64,000 nt of DNA, from assembly GCA_965221035.1 (NCBI GenBank), contig OZ244860.1, positions 248,001 to 312,000 on the forward strand, in the 5' to 3' direction. The stretch is from UBA6522 sp965221035. Lineage in GTDB: Bacteria > Pseudomonadota > Gammaproteobacteria > Steroidobacterales > Rariloculaceae. Every line of letters begins with the position of its first letter. Within the stretch, counting starts at the first letter, position 1. A program made the translations under genes and the position numbers. Below, in pieces: positions 26,646-36,099 of this stretch. The notes below the pieces were generated by a model. That model was given only the letters and a program-made list of their open reading frames with translations. It did no database searches and was not told the DNA's origin.

Positions 26646-27819
26646 CCGCGGGCCCCTGGGCCGGATCGAGAGTATCGTCCGTGTCCGGCGTCTCCACCGG
26701 CGCAGGAGTGACCAGCACCAGCAATCCGATGGCGGGATGATCCAGGTAGTGCACATCTCCGCTCCGTACGCGGCGCTGCGTGCGAAGCGCGTAACGCCGC
26801 GGCAGGGTTAATTCGGTGAGGCCGCTGTCTGCATTCATCGCCACCTGCAAGTGCGGCGGGATGGGGGGTGAGCGGTAGACCAGATCGACGGTGACGTGCA
26901 GAAAGCGGCTGAGGTGCAGTTGCACGGTGCCCGCAGGATTCACCGTGCCAAGCAGCGACAGGTTGATCGGAATCGCCAGTTCAGGAGGGAAGGCGGGTTG
27001 AATCCAGCCGCCGTGGGCAAGAGGCGTGTAGTCGGCGTCCCTTTGCAGACGCAGTGCCGCCGGGTGCAATTCAAGTTCGTCCGCGCGCAGGATCCGAAAC
27101 GCCGAAGGCGGCGCTGCGGACGCAGGTTCGGCCTCCACTTCGGCGAGCGGGCCGGGAACGGTCGCGTCGGTCACTTCCGCGCCGGGCACGGGTGCGCCAC
27201 CCTCGAGCGGGCCGGAATCAATCGCATCGGTTCCGGAGGGTTCCGGGTCCTCCGGGAAGGCGCCGTATAGAATAGGTACCTTCGAGGGATCGTCCACGGT
27301 CTGGAGCGACGCGATGAGCTTCTGCGCGTAGGCGGAACGGACTCGGCCCGGCTCTGCGGTCGGCAAGCCCGGCTCGCCGGCACTCGGAAAGCCACCAACA
27401 AGTGAGCGGATGGCCGCGTCGTCCGCCGGACCCAGGGGCTCGTGGTTTGGCGTTGGCCCGATGTCCCGCCCCACCGTGGTGTCGATCCCGGCAACGTCTT
27501 CCCCGCCGACTTGCGGCAAGACGAGTGACGCCAGCAGTTCAGGGGAGCGCGGCGACGGAGCGATCAATTCCATTGGCGGGCGAGTGTCCAACCGCATTTC
27601 GAAGGGTTCGTCCGGGAACACTTCCTCGTCCGAATCGAATCCGTTGTAGGCGAAGGCGAGCACTTCGATCCGATATCGCGGATAGGCTCCTTCCGGGTCA
27701 AGATCGGCCCCGAAGGTCTGCGCAAGTCCTTCCATGCCTTGACCCTGGCCGAATGCCGAGCCCGAAAGGCCCAGCAATACGCCCGTCAGGACAGTCGCGA
27801 TTTGCCGGAAAGTGACCAC
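26641..27819 (-). CDS. CsiV-like protein
   Basis: About 392 residues, exported (FRQIATVLTGVLLGLSGSAFGQ). The N-terminal block YRIEVLAFAYNG with a later FPDEP, and the C-terminal block HLSRFLHVTVDLVYR... YALRTQRRVRSGDVHYLDHPAIGLLVLVTP, match CsiV (DUF2803), a periplasmic peptidoglycan-binding protein essential in Vibrio for LpoA/PBP1A activity. A long acidic, Pro/Ala-rich linker lies between. GTG 27819 is taken as start. Usual neighbours such as mfd are not present. Confidence 0.75.
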   Translation of the reverse strand: MVTFRQIATVLTGVLLGLSGSAFGQGQGMEGLAQTFGADLDPEGAYPRYRIEVLAFAYNGFDSDEEVFPDEPFEMRLDTRPPMELIAPSPRSPELLASLVLPQVGGEDVAGIDTTVGRDIGPTPNHEPLGPADDAAIRSLVGGFPSAGEPGLPTAEPGRVRSAYAQKLIASLQTVDDPSKVPILYGAFPEDPEPSGTDAIDSGPLEGGAPVPGAEVTDATVPGPLAEVEAEPASAAPPSAFRILRADELELHPAALRLQRDADYTPLAHGGWIQPAFPPELAIPINLSLLGTVNPAGTVQLHLSRFLHVTVDLVYRSPPIPPHLQVAMNADSGLTELTLPRRYALRTQRRVRSGDVHYLDHPAIGLLVLVTPAPVETPDTDDTLDPAQGPAA

Positions 27820-27975
27820 GGATTGATTATAGCGGTTGGACGCTCGGCGGGATGTGGGCGGCGCCATGCGCGTCGAACAGTGACGTGTCGGTTGAAGGGG
27901 CAAAATCTCATGAGTGCCGTGCTTTGAAAGAAGGGTTGGTCTAGTCTTGCGCATCCAGGGAAGAATGGAATCATC

Positions 27976-28779
27976 ATGAGCTGGTGGAGCACCTTGCTGG
28001 GCGGCGCGTTCGGGTACATGCTCGGCGGACCGATCGGCGCATTGATCGGCGCGAGCCTCGGGAGTTCCCTTGGAGGTACCGTGCGGCGCCACGGGGGTGT
28101 GCCGCCTGGCTACGGACGCTACCAGGCCGGTCCTCCGCCGGGATACCGGCGCGAACAGGCCCAGTTGGCCTTCTTCGCCGCCACGTTCGGCGTCATGGGA
28201 CACGTGGCGAAGGCGGACGGGCGCGTTTCTCCCGAAGAGATTCGCCTCGCCAACCGCGTGATGGACCAATTGGGGCTCGGCCCGGACCAGAGGAGGACCG
28301 CCCGGGCGCTGTTCGAGAGGGGCAAGTCGCGCGGGTTTCCGTTGAACGATGTGCTCGACCAGCTTCGTGGTGAATGCCTCCGCGGAACCAATATCCGCCG
28401 GATGTTTCTGGAAATCCAGTTTCAGGCGGCCTGGGCGGACGGGGCCCTGCACCCTGAGGAGCGGCGGTTGCTGCGCGCGATCGCGGCACGCCTCGGGCTG
28501 TCCGAAGCCGACTTCATCCAGCTTGAGCGCATGATGGGTTCAGGCATGCGGCCGGACCGTGACGGGCCGAACCTCGACGAGGCCTACGACACGCTGGGGG
28601 TATCGCCCGATGCCCCGGACGATGAGGTCAAGCGCGCCTACAGGCGCCTGATGAGCCGCCATCACCCGGACAAGCTCGCCGCGAAGGGTCTGCCCGAGGA
28701 AATGATGCGCGCGGCCACGGAGCGCACCCAGCAGATCAAGTCGGCCTGGGAGACGGTGCGGAAGGCACGGGCTGCTTGA
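27976..28779 (+). CDS. djlA: Co-chaperone DjlA
   Basis: 267-residue membrane-anchored J-domain protein. Gly-rich N-terminal span (LLGGAFGYMLGGPIGALIGASLGSSLGG), a TerB-like helical domain (FFAATFGVMGHVAKADGRVSPEEI... QAAWADGALHPEERRLL) and a C-terminal J domain with the HPD motif (RLMSRHHPDKLAAKG) in order. It stimulates DnaK at the inner membrane. Single gene with its own upstream region of about 155 bases. Confidence 0.93.
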   Translation: MSWWSTLLGGAFGYMLGGPIGALIGASLGSSLGGTVRRHGGVPPGYGRYQAGPPPGYRREQAQLAFFAATFGVMGHVAKADGRVSPEEIRLANRVMDQLGLGPDQRRTARALFERGKSRGFPLNDVLDQLRGECLRGTNIRRMFLEIQFQAAWADGALHPEERRLLRAIAARLGLSEADFIQLERMMGSGMRPDRDGPNLDEAYDTLGVSPDAPDDEVKRAYRRLMSRHHPDKLAAKGLPEEMMRAATERTQQIKSAWETVRKARAA

Positions 28780-28900
28780 AGCGACGAGATGCTTCACGCG
28801 AAAGGCATCCGCTTGTGCGCCGGTCAGGAAGGTGTTATTCGGTAAACCGCAAAGAGCCGGCGGCGCAAGCTGTCAATGGCGGCAACGACGGAGATTGAAG

Positions 28901-29830
28901 ATGCGCGAGATGAAATGGTTGGTACCGAGCCTGATGTTGTCCGGTATGGTCGGCATCTCCTGTTTCCAGACTGCCTTGGCGGGGCCGTATGTGTCGTTGG
29001 GTCTCGATTTTGCGAACGATGAAATAGGCGCGAGCAGCAGCGGGGTCAATCATCCCACGCGCTGCGACCGCCTGCTGTATGCCGATCCTTCCATGGCGCC
29101 CGGCGACGCCGCGTGCACGGACGATACGGTTCGAACGTTGTTGAGCGATTCATTCGATCTGGGCGGATCGTTCAACGGCGCCGCCGCCTTCGGGTACGCC
29201 TGGGGCTCGCTGCGCATTGAAGCGGAGTTTCTGAGCCGCGCCCACGAGGGAGACCTGGCGCTTTTCGGCGGTGCCGTGGACAACCCGGCGCTGCAGGACA
29301 AGGCGACGGAGTGGAGCACGGACAATCCCCCCCATCATCGGGTCTACGATTTCACCGTACGGCAACTGTTCCTGAACCTGACATACGATTTCGATTCCGG
29401 CGGCAACTGGGTGCCCTATGTCGGAGTCGGCGCCGGCCTCGCACGCGTCAATTCCCGGTACCGCGCTTCCTTTCTCCGCCGCACCTTGGCGGATGGCTAT
29501 GTGGATGCGGTGGGAGGCGACCCCGGTCAACCGGAAGACTGGCAGGTGGCGGCCGCCGGAACCCTGAGCGAAATCGACACCTTGGTGAGCGAGGATGCGT
29601 TCGGCTACCAGGTTCAGGTCGGCGTGGAACGCGGCTTGAATGAAGGCGCTTCCTTCTTCGTTGCGCTTGGATGGACGGCAATCGACGACGTGGCGAGCGA
29701 AGATGTCTGGGACACGCTTCGAAGCCATCGGCCCGTCCAGGCAGATGGGGTGACGCCTTTCACCAGTGTTCAGGATCTCCGCGATATCGGCGAATTGTCC
29801 GCCACGGTGGGACTCAGGTATGAATTTTGA
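28901..29830 (+). CDS. Outer-membrane beta-barrel protein
   Basis: 309 residues with a signal peptide (MKWLVPSLMLSGMVGISCFQTALAG) followed by a small-barrel pattern: GPYVSLGLDFANDEI at the mature N terminus, FNGAAAFGYAWGSLRIEAEFL, FLNLTYDFDSGGNWVPYVGVGAGLARV and final LSATVGLRYEF ending in phenylalanine. These repeating strand pairs match eight-stranded OMP_b-brl or P44/Msp2-like families. A pore or adhesin role is possible, none is shown. Its last 17 bases overlap the 3' end of the convergent selD fusion gene. Confidence 0.8.
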   Translation: MREMKWLVPSLMLSGMVGISCFQTALAGPYVSLGLDFANDEIGASSSGVNHPTRCDRLLYADPSMAPGDAACTDDTVRTLLSDSFDLGGSFNGAAAFGYAWGSLRIEAEFLSRAHEGDLALFGGAVDNPALQDKATEWSTDNPPHHRVYDFTVRQLFLNLTYDFDSGGNWVPYVGVGAGLARVNSRYRASFLRRTLADGYVDAVGGDPGQPEDWQVAAAGTLSEIDTLVSEDAFGYQVQVGVERGLNEGASFFVALGWTAIDDVASEDVWDTLRSHRPVQADGVTPFTSVQDLRDIGELSATVGLRYEF

Positions 29831-32090
29831 TTGTGGTAGTGCGCTGACGCGCCGGTTGCGCCGATTCGTCGGCGCGGGCATCGACTACCTCTCCGATGAC
29901 GGCGGCGTTGGGGTAGCCTTGCTCCCTCAACTCGGCGAGGCACGCCGGCCCGGTCGTCCGCGGCACGCCCGCCAGCAACCCTCCAGCGGTCTGGGGGTCG
30001 AACAACAGCGCATACTCTCCCCGCTTGCGCTGCACCGCCCTGGTCTCGACCTGCGCCGCGAAGCGCTCGTTTTTTGGTTGCAGCGTCGAGAAGTTGCCCG
30101 CCTTCACCGCATCGAGGGCTCCCGGCAGCACGGGCAGCGAGTCCAGATCGATGCGCGCGCCCAGCGGAGCGTCGCCGAGCATCTCCAGCAGGTGGCCGGC
30201 CAGCCCGAAGCCCGTGATGTCGGTGCAGGCGCGAGCTCCGTGCCGCAGGAACACTTCGCCCGCGGTCCTGCTTGACAGCAGCATGGAGTCGACCGCGGCT
30301 TGAAGCCAACGACCACGGGCCTTGCCGCGCATGTCGGCGGCGAGCAGCGCGCCGGTGCCCACCGGCTTGGTCAGCACCAGCAGGTCGCCCGCCCGCAACG
30401 CCGACTTGCGCAGCGCCCGTTCCGGTTCGATGAGCCCGGTGACGGTGAATCCCAAACTCAGTTCCGCGCCTTCGCCGGTATGGCCCCCCACCAGCGAAAC
30501 ACCTTCCTCATCAAATACGTGCAGGGCACCGAGCAGCATCTGCCTGAGTTCGTCCACCAGCTTTTCCTCGGGCCACACCGGTAATGTCGCCATGGTCAGG
30601 GCTGCCTGTGGTTCCGCGCCCATGGCGTAGACGTCGCCCAGGCAATGATTGGCGGTAATGCGTCCGAACAGCCAGGGGTCGTCGATCATCGGTCGAAACC
30701 CATCCACTGAGAGCACCGAGAGCCTGTTCGCGGGAACAGAGATCATGGCTGCGTCGTCCGGTGCCTCCAAGCCGACCACCACGTCATCCCTTGAGGCGGT
30801 GCGGATGTCCGCCAGAGCGGTCGCCAGCACGTCGGCGCTTACCTTTGCCCCGCACCCACCGCAGCGCATGGCGTTATCGGCGCTCGCTTCCGGCGCGGAT
30901 TTCCGCAGACTGGCCGGAATCCTGGTGTCTTCCTCCTTGGGCTCCATTTCGGGCAGAACCTGGTATCGCTCCATGAAACGCGAGTCGATCCAGTCCTTCC
31001 AGCTCCATACCCAGCGTCCCTCCGCCGACCAGGAACCACGGGAAGCCACCGCGTGGCGATCTCCGGTGCTGACCAGCTTCAGGAAACGCCGCTGGGGCCG
31101 GTACCGGATCAAGCGCCTTTCCAGCAGATGGCGGCGCAGGTTCCGGGTCAGCGGCCGTCCTTGTCGAACGGCGAATACGCCAGCCTTTGGGCGCGGGTGG
31201 TTGTCCATGGCCGCCACGTCGCCCGCACCGAATACATCGGCGTGGGACAAAGACCGCAGGCAGTCGTCGACCAGCATGAATCCCTGGTCGTCGGTACGGA
31301 TGCCCGAATCTGCAAGCCAAGGGGGGGCGCCCGCCTGGGTGACCCAGAGAATCTCGTCGTACCGCAACTCGCGGCCGTCAGACGCGATCAGCGTGTTCGG
31401 CGATACTCGCGCCACCTTCGTGTCCATGCGTGCGCGGATGCCCCGCTCGGCGAGTATCCGCTTGAATCGCCTGACCACGCCTTGCGGGTGCTCACGCAGA
31501 AGTTCGTCGTCGGCGGTGATGATCTCCAGCGACAAGCGTTCCGGGGGATTTGATTGGGCGGTCAGCGCGTGATGGACCGCCAGACACAATTCGACCCCTC
31601 CGGTGCCGCCGCCGACGACGCCGATCCGCACTCCGGGGCCGTGCTCGCCGATTCGTTTGCGGAGCCTGTCCCAATGTCCTAGAAATCGATTGATGGGCTT
31701 GACCGGCACGACGTGTTCGGCCGCGCCGTCGACTTCGCGGGTTGCGGGCGTCGAACCGGTGTTCACCGACAGGACGTCATAGCCCAGCGGAGGGCGGTCC
31801 CTCAGGGACACGGTCCGTGTGGCCGGATCGATTCCGGTCACCTCGTCGTGGAAGATTCGCGCGCCTGCAAACCGCGCCAACGGCACCAGGTCGATATGGG
31901 CCTGGTCAAACGAATAGTGGCCGGCGATCAACCCCGGCAGCATCCCGGAATAGGCGGTCTCGATGTCGCGGCTGACCAACGTGACCCGAACGCCCGGAAT
32001 CGGGCGCATCCCGAAAGACTTCAGTACGGCGATGTGGCTGTGCCCGCCTCCCAGCAGCACCAAGTCCTTGATGACCGGCACCGGTCGCAT
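29814..32090 (-). CDS. selD: NADH dehydrogenase-like oxidoreductase fused to selenophosphate synthase
   Basis: 758-residue two-domain protein. Residues 1 to about 390 are a pyridine-nucleotide-disulfide oxidoreductase of the NDH-2 type: DLVLLGGGHSHIAVL for FAD, IGVVGGGTGGVELCLAV for NAD(P), and ADVFGAGDVAAM. Residues 408-758 are SelD: RCGGCGAKVSADVLATAL with cysteines 410 and 413 and Lys416 of the active site, ISVDGFRPM, and LVVLTKPVGTGAL. SelD makes selenophosphate from selenide and ATP for selenoprotein or selenouridine synthesis. The catalytic position is Cys, not selenocysteine. This fusion is known in some bacteria; the N-terminal domain may deliver reduced selenium. No selA/selB or selU is in the window. 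Confidence 0.9.
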   Translation of the reverse strand: MRPVPVIKDLVLLGGGHSHIAVLKSFGMRPIPGVRVTLVSRDIETAYSGMLPGLIAGHYSFDQAHIDLVPLARFAGARIFHDEVTGIDPATRTVSLRDRPPLGYDVLSVNTGSTPATREVDGAAEHVVPVKPINRFLGHWDRLRKRIGEHGPGVRIGVVGGGTGGVELCLAVHHALTAQSNPPERLSLEIITADDELLREHPQGVVRRFKRILAERGIRARMDTKVARVSPNTLIASDGRELRYDEILWVTQAGAPPWLADSGIRTDDQGFMLVDDCLRSLSHADVFGAGDVAAMDNHPRPKAGVFAVRQGRPLTRNLRRHLLERRLIRYRPQRRFLKLVSTGDRHAVASRGSWSAEGRWVWSWKDWIDSRFMERYQVLPEMEPKEEDTRIPASLRKSAPEASADNAMRCGGCGAKVSADVLATALADIRTASRDDVVVGLEAPDDAAMISVPANRLSVLSVDGFRPMIDDPWLFGRITANHCLGDVYAMGAEPQAALTMATLPVWPEEKLVDELRQMLLGALHVFDEEGVSLVGGHTGEGAELSLGFTVTGLIEPERALRKSALRAGDLLVLTKPVGTGALLAADMRGKARGRWLQAAVDSMLLSSRTAGEVFLRHGARACTDITGFGLAGHLLEMLGDAPLGARIDLDSLPVLPGALDAVKAGNFSTLQPKNERFAAQVETRAVQRKRGEYALLFDPQTAGGLLAGVPRTTGPACLAELREQGYPNAAVIGEVVDARADESAQPARQRTTTIKIHT

Positions 32091-32173
32091 CGAATCAGGT
32101 GGAGACGCTCATGGGGCGCCCCGGTTTGGGGCGCGGTGTGCGCCATGTATCCGTTCCCGCGCCTTGGTGGTGG

Positions 32174-34585
32174 TCAAACGGTGTTCACCTGCAACGGCCC
32201 ATGCGACTGCGGTTGTCCGGCGGCGGCATTGATGACCATGTCCGGACTGATCGGCGCACGGTTGAAGAGGTGACCCCCGAGCGCGTCGGAGATAGCGCAC
32301 AGCACCGCGGCAGACGCGCATCCCTGGATGGGCTCGCCGACGCCTTTGGCGCCCACCGGATTCTGCGGGTCCGCGATATCCACCGCCGCCCATGTCATGG
32401 TGGACGGCACGTCCAGGTACGACATGGGTTTGGCCTGGTGCAGGCCGACATTGGCCGGCAGGCCGTTCTGGAAATCGTAGACGTGGCGCTCCGTACAGGC
32501 CATGCTCAGGCCCATGACGGCGCCGCCCTTGACCTGGTTCGAAAGGCCCTGGGGATGCAGCACCGTGCCGCAGTCGGAGACGCTCACGTAGTCGAGAGTA
32601 ACGAACTTGCCGGTGTCCAGATCCAGTTCGATCTCGATGAATCCACTGGCGATGGCCGGAACCACGCCTTCGTGGCGCAGGTTGTCCTTGGCGACGCCGA
32701 CCAGGCCGGTGCCGGCGATACCCGCCACGGCCATCCGCGTGACGTCGTGGATGTCCTCGGGCGCCTCTTCGCCGGAATAGCGTCCGCCCAACTCGATGGC
32801 GCGTTGCGCGGCGGCGGCGTAGGTCAGGCCCCTGGACGGGTCGTTTCTGGCGAACACGGTCTCGTCGCCGATCTCGTAATCCTCCGCAACGCCTCCCAGA
32901 TCCATGGCGGCGATTTCCCGGAGCTTCTCCACCGCGTCCATGGCGGCCACATAGTTGGTCCGGGTGCAGGTGAAGGAGGTGTTGCTGCCCGTCTGGGTCG
33001 GGGCCCAGGGCAGATGCCTGCGGCTGTCGCCCCGTTCGACGACGCAGTTGTCCCAGTCGTACTTGAGCACTTCGGCCGCCACGCGCGAGGTGGCCGTGTG
33101 GGAGTACGTGCCGAGGTTGCCGCAGCCGGTATGGATGTGCAGCACGCCGTCGGGCGTTATCCGCACCAGGCCGTCATAACTGTTACGGCCCGCCGAGTGG
33201 TAGCACTGGCCAATGCCGACACCGATGACCTTGGATCCGTCACGCCGGCCGCTGCGCGCCTGTTTTTCCTCCCAGTTGAACAGTTCGGCGCCCCGCGTCA
33301 GCGTTTCATCCTGGTAGGCGCTGGTGACGGGACCCTGCCGTCCACCGATCCTGGCCTCGTTGTCGGCGGAATTGATGCGCCGTATGGACAGTCGGTCGAT
33401 GCCCAGGGCCCTGGCGGCCTTGTCCAGGATCGGCTCCACCGCTTCGGCGATCTGGTTCTGACCGGGGCCTCGCTGGGGGCCGCGAGGCGGGGTGTTGGTC
33501 TCCACCGGAATGCCGCGATATCGCATGGCCAGTGGTTGGTACAGTATCGAGACGGAGTCCGCGGCCGAGTCATTGTCGTTCCAGCCCGTGTGGGGACCGT
33601 TCTCGTGGACGATGGAGAGGTCCAGGGCGAGAATGCGACCGTCCTCCCGCAAGCCCATGCGCAGCCGTCCCTGGAACCCGGCCCGGGCCGTGCCCAGTCC
33701 GTATTCCTCGGCGCGGGTGATGCGCAGCATGACGGGCCGGCCCGTTCTGCGGCTCAGCAGTGCCGGCACCGCCATGATCGGGTACGGTCCGCCCTTGGAG
33801 CCGAATCCCCCTCCGCAGGTCTCGGCGACGTAGACCAGGTCCTCCTGCTCCACGCCCAGCAGCTGGCATAGGCCCGGTACCATCGCCGTCTGGCTCTGGG
33901 ATGAACCATAAAGCACGCACTTGCCGTTCTCCCAATACGCCATGCAGCTTCGCGGCTCCATGCTGTGGTGGGAGAGGCCGGCGGTGACGAAGCTCTCGTC
34001 GATCACCACGGCCGCTTCCTCGAACCCTCCGTCCACGTCGCCATAGGCCCACTCGGTGATCGGGCGGCCCATGGGCAACTGGCCTTCGTCGACGGCGGCA
34101 AAGTCCGATGCGGTCCACTTGACCGTCTGCACCGGGATGCTCCGGCCCGCCACGTTGCCGTCGCTGCGGGCATTGGGCCCGCCGGGGTACAGGCTCTCGA
34201 GCGGATCGAAGGTGAAGGGCAGCGGCTCCAGGTCGAGTTCGATCAGGTCGATGGCGTCCTGGGCCGTGGTCTCGTCGACGGCGGCCACCGCGAGTATGGG
34301 CTCGCCCACGTAGCAGGGCTCGTTGGTGAGAATCGGCGTCGCCGGCGGACGAGGTGCCTGCGCGGAGGGGATGTCGTCGGCCGTCAGGACCGCGTGGACG
34401 CCATCCAGGGCCAGGGCGGCGGAAGTATCGATGCTGCGGACCCGCGCGTGGGGCATGGGACTGGTGAGCAGCTTGCAGAACAGCATGCCGTCGGCGCGGA
34501 AATCCTCCGCATACTTGGCTTGCCCGGTCACCTTGCCGCGCACATCCGGCGGCACGAAATCCCTGCCAATCAACGCATATGCCAT
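32174..34585 (-). CDS. Xanthine dehydrogenase-family molybdopterin-binding subunit
   Basis: 803 residues, the large molybdenum subunit of a hydroxylase of the xanthine/aldehyde oxidase family. IGRDFVPPDVRGKVTGQAKYAED opens the a/b-hammerhead; ETCGGGFGSKGG is the first cofactor loop, and VGAKGVGEP near the C terminus carries the catalytic glutamate. ATG 34585 has GGGAG shortly upstream. No FAD (CoxM) or 2Fe-2S (CoxS) subunit gene is adjacent, which is unusual. It is divergent from a second molybdoenzyme gene. Substrate cannot be told. Confidence 0.88.
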   Translation of the reverse strand: MAYALIGRDFVPPDVRGKVTGQAKYAEDFRADGMLFCKLLTSPMPHARVRSIDTSAALALDGVHAVLTADDIPSAQAPRPPATPILTNEPCYVGEPILAVAAVDETTAQDAIDLIELDLEPLPFTFDPLESLYPGGPNARSDGNVAGRSIPVQTVKWTASDFAAVDEGQLPMGRPITEWAYGDVDGGFEEAAVVIDESFVTAGLSHHSMEPRSCMAYWENGKCVLYGSSQSQTAMVPGLCQLLGVEQEDLVYVAETCGGGFGSKGGPYPIMAVPALLSRRTGRPVMLRITRAEEYGLGTARAGFQGRLRMGLREDGRILALDLSIVHENGPHTGWNDNDSAADSVSILYQPLAMRYRGIPVETNTPPRGPQRGPGQNQIAEAVEPILDKAARALGIDRLSIRRINSADNEARIGGRQGPVTSAYQDETLTRGAELFNWEEKQARSGRRDGSKVIGVGIGQCYHSAGRNSYDGLVRITPDGVLHIHTGCGNLGTYSHTATSRVAAEVLKYDWDNCVVERGDSRRHLPWAPTQTGSNTSFTCTRTNYVAAMDAVEKLREIAAMDLGGVAEDYEIGDETVFARNDPSRGLTYAAAAQRAIELGGRYSGEEAPEDIHDVTRMAVAGIAGTGLVGVAKDNLRHEGVVPAIASGFIEIELDLDTGKFVTLDYVSVSDCGTVLHPQGLSNQVKGGAVMGLSMACTERHVYDFQNGLPANVGLHQAKPMSYLDVPSTMTWAAVDIADPQNPVGAKGVGEPIQGCASAAVLCAISDALGGHLFNRAPISPDMVINAAAGQPQSHGPLQVNTV

Positions 34586-34703
34586 GTCAGTTCTCCCGTT
34601 TTGTTCGACACCCGTGCACGGCCCTCCCGCGCCTTCAAGACAATTCGAGATTACCACGAAAGCCATTGCGCTCTCATGCCGCAACGGGTCGGATGGCGTC
34701 GTG

Positions 34704-34732
34704 TTCCGACACGGTCCGTCGCAACGTATACA
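34704..34732 (+). promoter_or_regulatory. Possible sigma-70 promoter of the sulfite oxidase-like gene
   Basis: TTCCGA (34704-34709) and TATACA (34727-34732) are spaced by 17 bases and lie 55 bases before the ATG at 34787. The -10 is four of six and the -35 three of six to consensus. Placement in the divergent intergenic region supports it; no experimental basis. Confidence 0.35.
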
Positions 34733-34786
34733 ATTCACGCTGACATTACGCAGTATTCACTTCGGTCGAACACCGGGGGAGCAACG

Positions 34787-35995
34787 ATGAAACAAGAGTT
34801 TGCAGCACGCGGGGGCGATACCGAATCAGGCGAACAAGGGGCCGAGGCGCGCCGGCGGGACCTGCTCAAGGGGGGCATTGCACTTGGCGGAATGGCCGCC
34901 ACCGCCGGCATGCCGTTCTGGTCGAGGCTCGCGCTGGCGCAGGGGGAGGAACTCGTTCCGTTCACCGATGTGCCCGATTCCTTTGCGGCGCCGCCTGTCG
35001 TGCCGGGTGGGATTCATTTTCTCGACACGCGCCACATCGACTCCTTTCACACGCCGGTGGACGATTTCTACATCGTTCAGCATTACAACCAGCCGCAGAT
35101 CTCCGAACAGGATTACCGGCTGCGTGTCACCGGCCTGGTGGACGGTCCGATGGAGCTTGGGCTGGCGGATCTGAAGGCACGCCCCAAGGTGGAGATCGAT
35201 GCCGGCTTCGAGTGCGGAGGCAACCGGGCGGAGATCTTTCACGGGCTGATCGGAAATGCGCGCTGGGGCGGTACGAGCCTGCAGGATTTGCTGATGGAGG
35301 CCGGTATTCGGCAGCAGGGCATCGAAGTGGTCTTCTACGGGGCCGACGCCGGCACGGAGAGCATTCGCGACCAGCGGGTCGAACAGAACTTCGGCCGCAG
35401 CATGGGCCGTGTGGACGCGCTACAGCCGGACGTGATGCTGGCCTGGGAAATGAACGGCGAACCGCTGAACCTCTACCACGGCGCGCCGGTGCGGCTGATC
35501 GTGCCCGGCTGGTACGGCATCGCCAACGTGAAGTGGCTGACCCAGATCCACGTGCAGGACCGCCGCTACATGGGACGTTTCATGGCGCGGGACTACGTCA
35601 CCCTGAGCCGCCGGGACATCGGCGGAGTGGAGCGTTGGGAGGAACGCTCGGTGACGCGGATGCGGCTCAAGTCGTCCATCGTCCGCGTCACCCGAAACGC
35701 GGACGGTCACGAGATCATGGGTTTCGTGCTGAACGACGGCACGCCGCTGAGGGCCGTGGAAATCCGTATCGATGACGGACCCTGGCAGCCCGCGGTGATC
35801 GATCCACAATCCACCCGGTACTCCTGGAAGCTGTTTCGGTACGCCTGGGCGGATGCGGCGCCGGGCGAGCACACAGTCGTTTCGCGGGTCACGGACGAAA
35901 ACGGCCAGGTTCAGGCCACATCGGACCAGTTGCCCGAAAAGCCCACCCGCTGGGAGAACTACGCGCAGTTTCCCCGGACGGTGATGATCGCCTGA
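34787..35995 (+). CDS. Sulfite oxidase-family molybdenum enzyme, Tat-exported
   Basis: 402 residues. A Tat signal is visible (RRRDLLKGGIALGGMAATAG, residues ~22-41) and GGGGGAG precedes the ATG at 34787. The molybdenum-ligand cysteine lies in DAGFECGGNRAE, followed by GGTSLQDLLMEAGI and GAPVRLIVPGWYGIANVKWL, and the dimerisation domain ends with YSWKLFRYAW and EHTVVSRVTDENGQ. It belongs to the same superfamily as the SoxC-like enzyme at 1.5 kb but is clearly distinct in sequence. It may oxidise sulfite; no cytochrome partner is adjacent. Confidence 0.88.
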   Translation: MKQEFAARGGDTESGEQGAEARRRDLLKGGIALGGMAATAGMPFWSRLALAQGEELVPFTDVPDSFAAPPVVPGGIHFLDTRHIDSFHTPVDDFYIVQHYNQPQISEQDYRLRVTGLVDGPMELGLADLKARPKVEIDAGFECGGNRAEIFHGLIGNARWGGTSLQDLLMEAGIRQQGIEVVFYGADAGTESIRDQRVEQNFGRSMGRVDALQPDVMLAWEMNGEPLNLYHGAPVRLIVPGWYGIANVKWLTQIHVQDRRYMGRFMARDYVTLSRRDIGGVERWEERSVTRMRLKSSIVRVTRNADGHEIMGFVLNDGTPLRAVEIRIDDGPWQPAVIDPQSTRYSWKLFRYAWADAAPGEHTVVSRVTDENGQVQATSDQLPEKPTRWENYAQFPRTVMIA

Positions 35996-36099
35996 TCGGG
36001 GTTCGCCCCATGGCAGGGTCCGGTCGAGCTGGGTCTCGCCGAGGCCCTCCTTGAATACGTCACCGGCGTGGGCAAACGGGGATTAGCGGGGAGCCGCGG

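Noticed and set aside
25161..26756. A 531-codon open frame antisense to hpt and the phosphorylase
   Set aside because: Composition-driven shadow with no recognisable motif; both sense genes are well supported.
30867..30869. Selenocysteine in SelD
   Set aside because: The active-site codons near this position are TGC (Cys); no in-frame TGA is present.
32099..33871. A 590-codon open frame antisense to the molybdenum hydroxylase gene
   Set aside because: Shadow of a real coding frame; low-complexity Gly/Val/His-rich product.
35997..36009. GGGG-TTCG-CCCC hairpin after the sulfite oxidase-like gene as a terminator
   Set aside because: Four base pairs only and no T tract.
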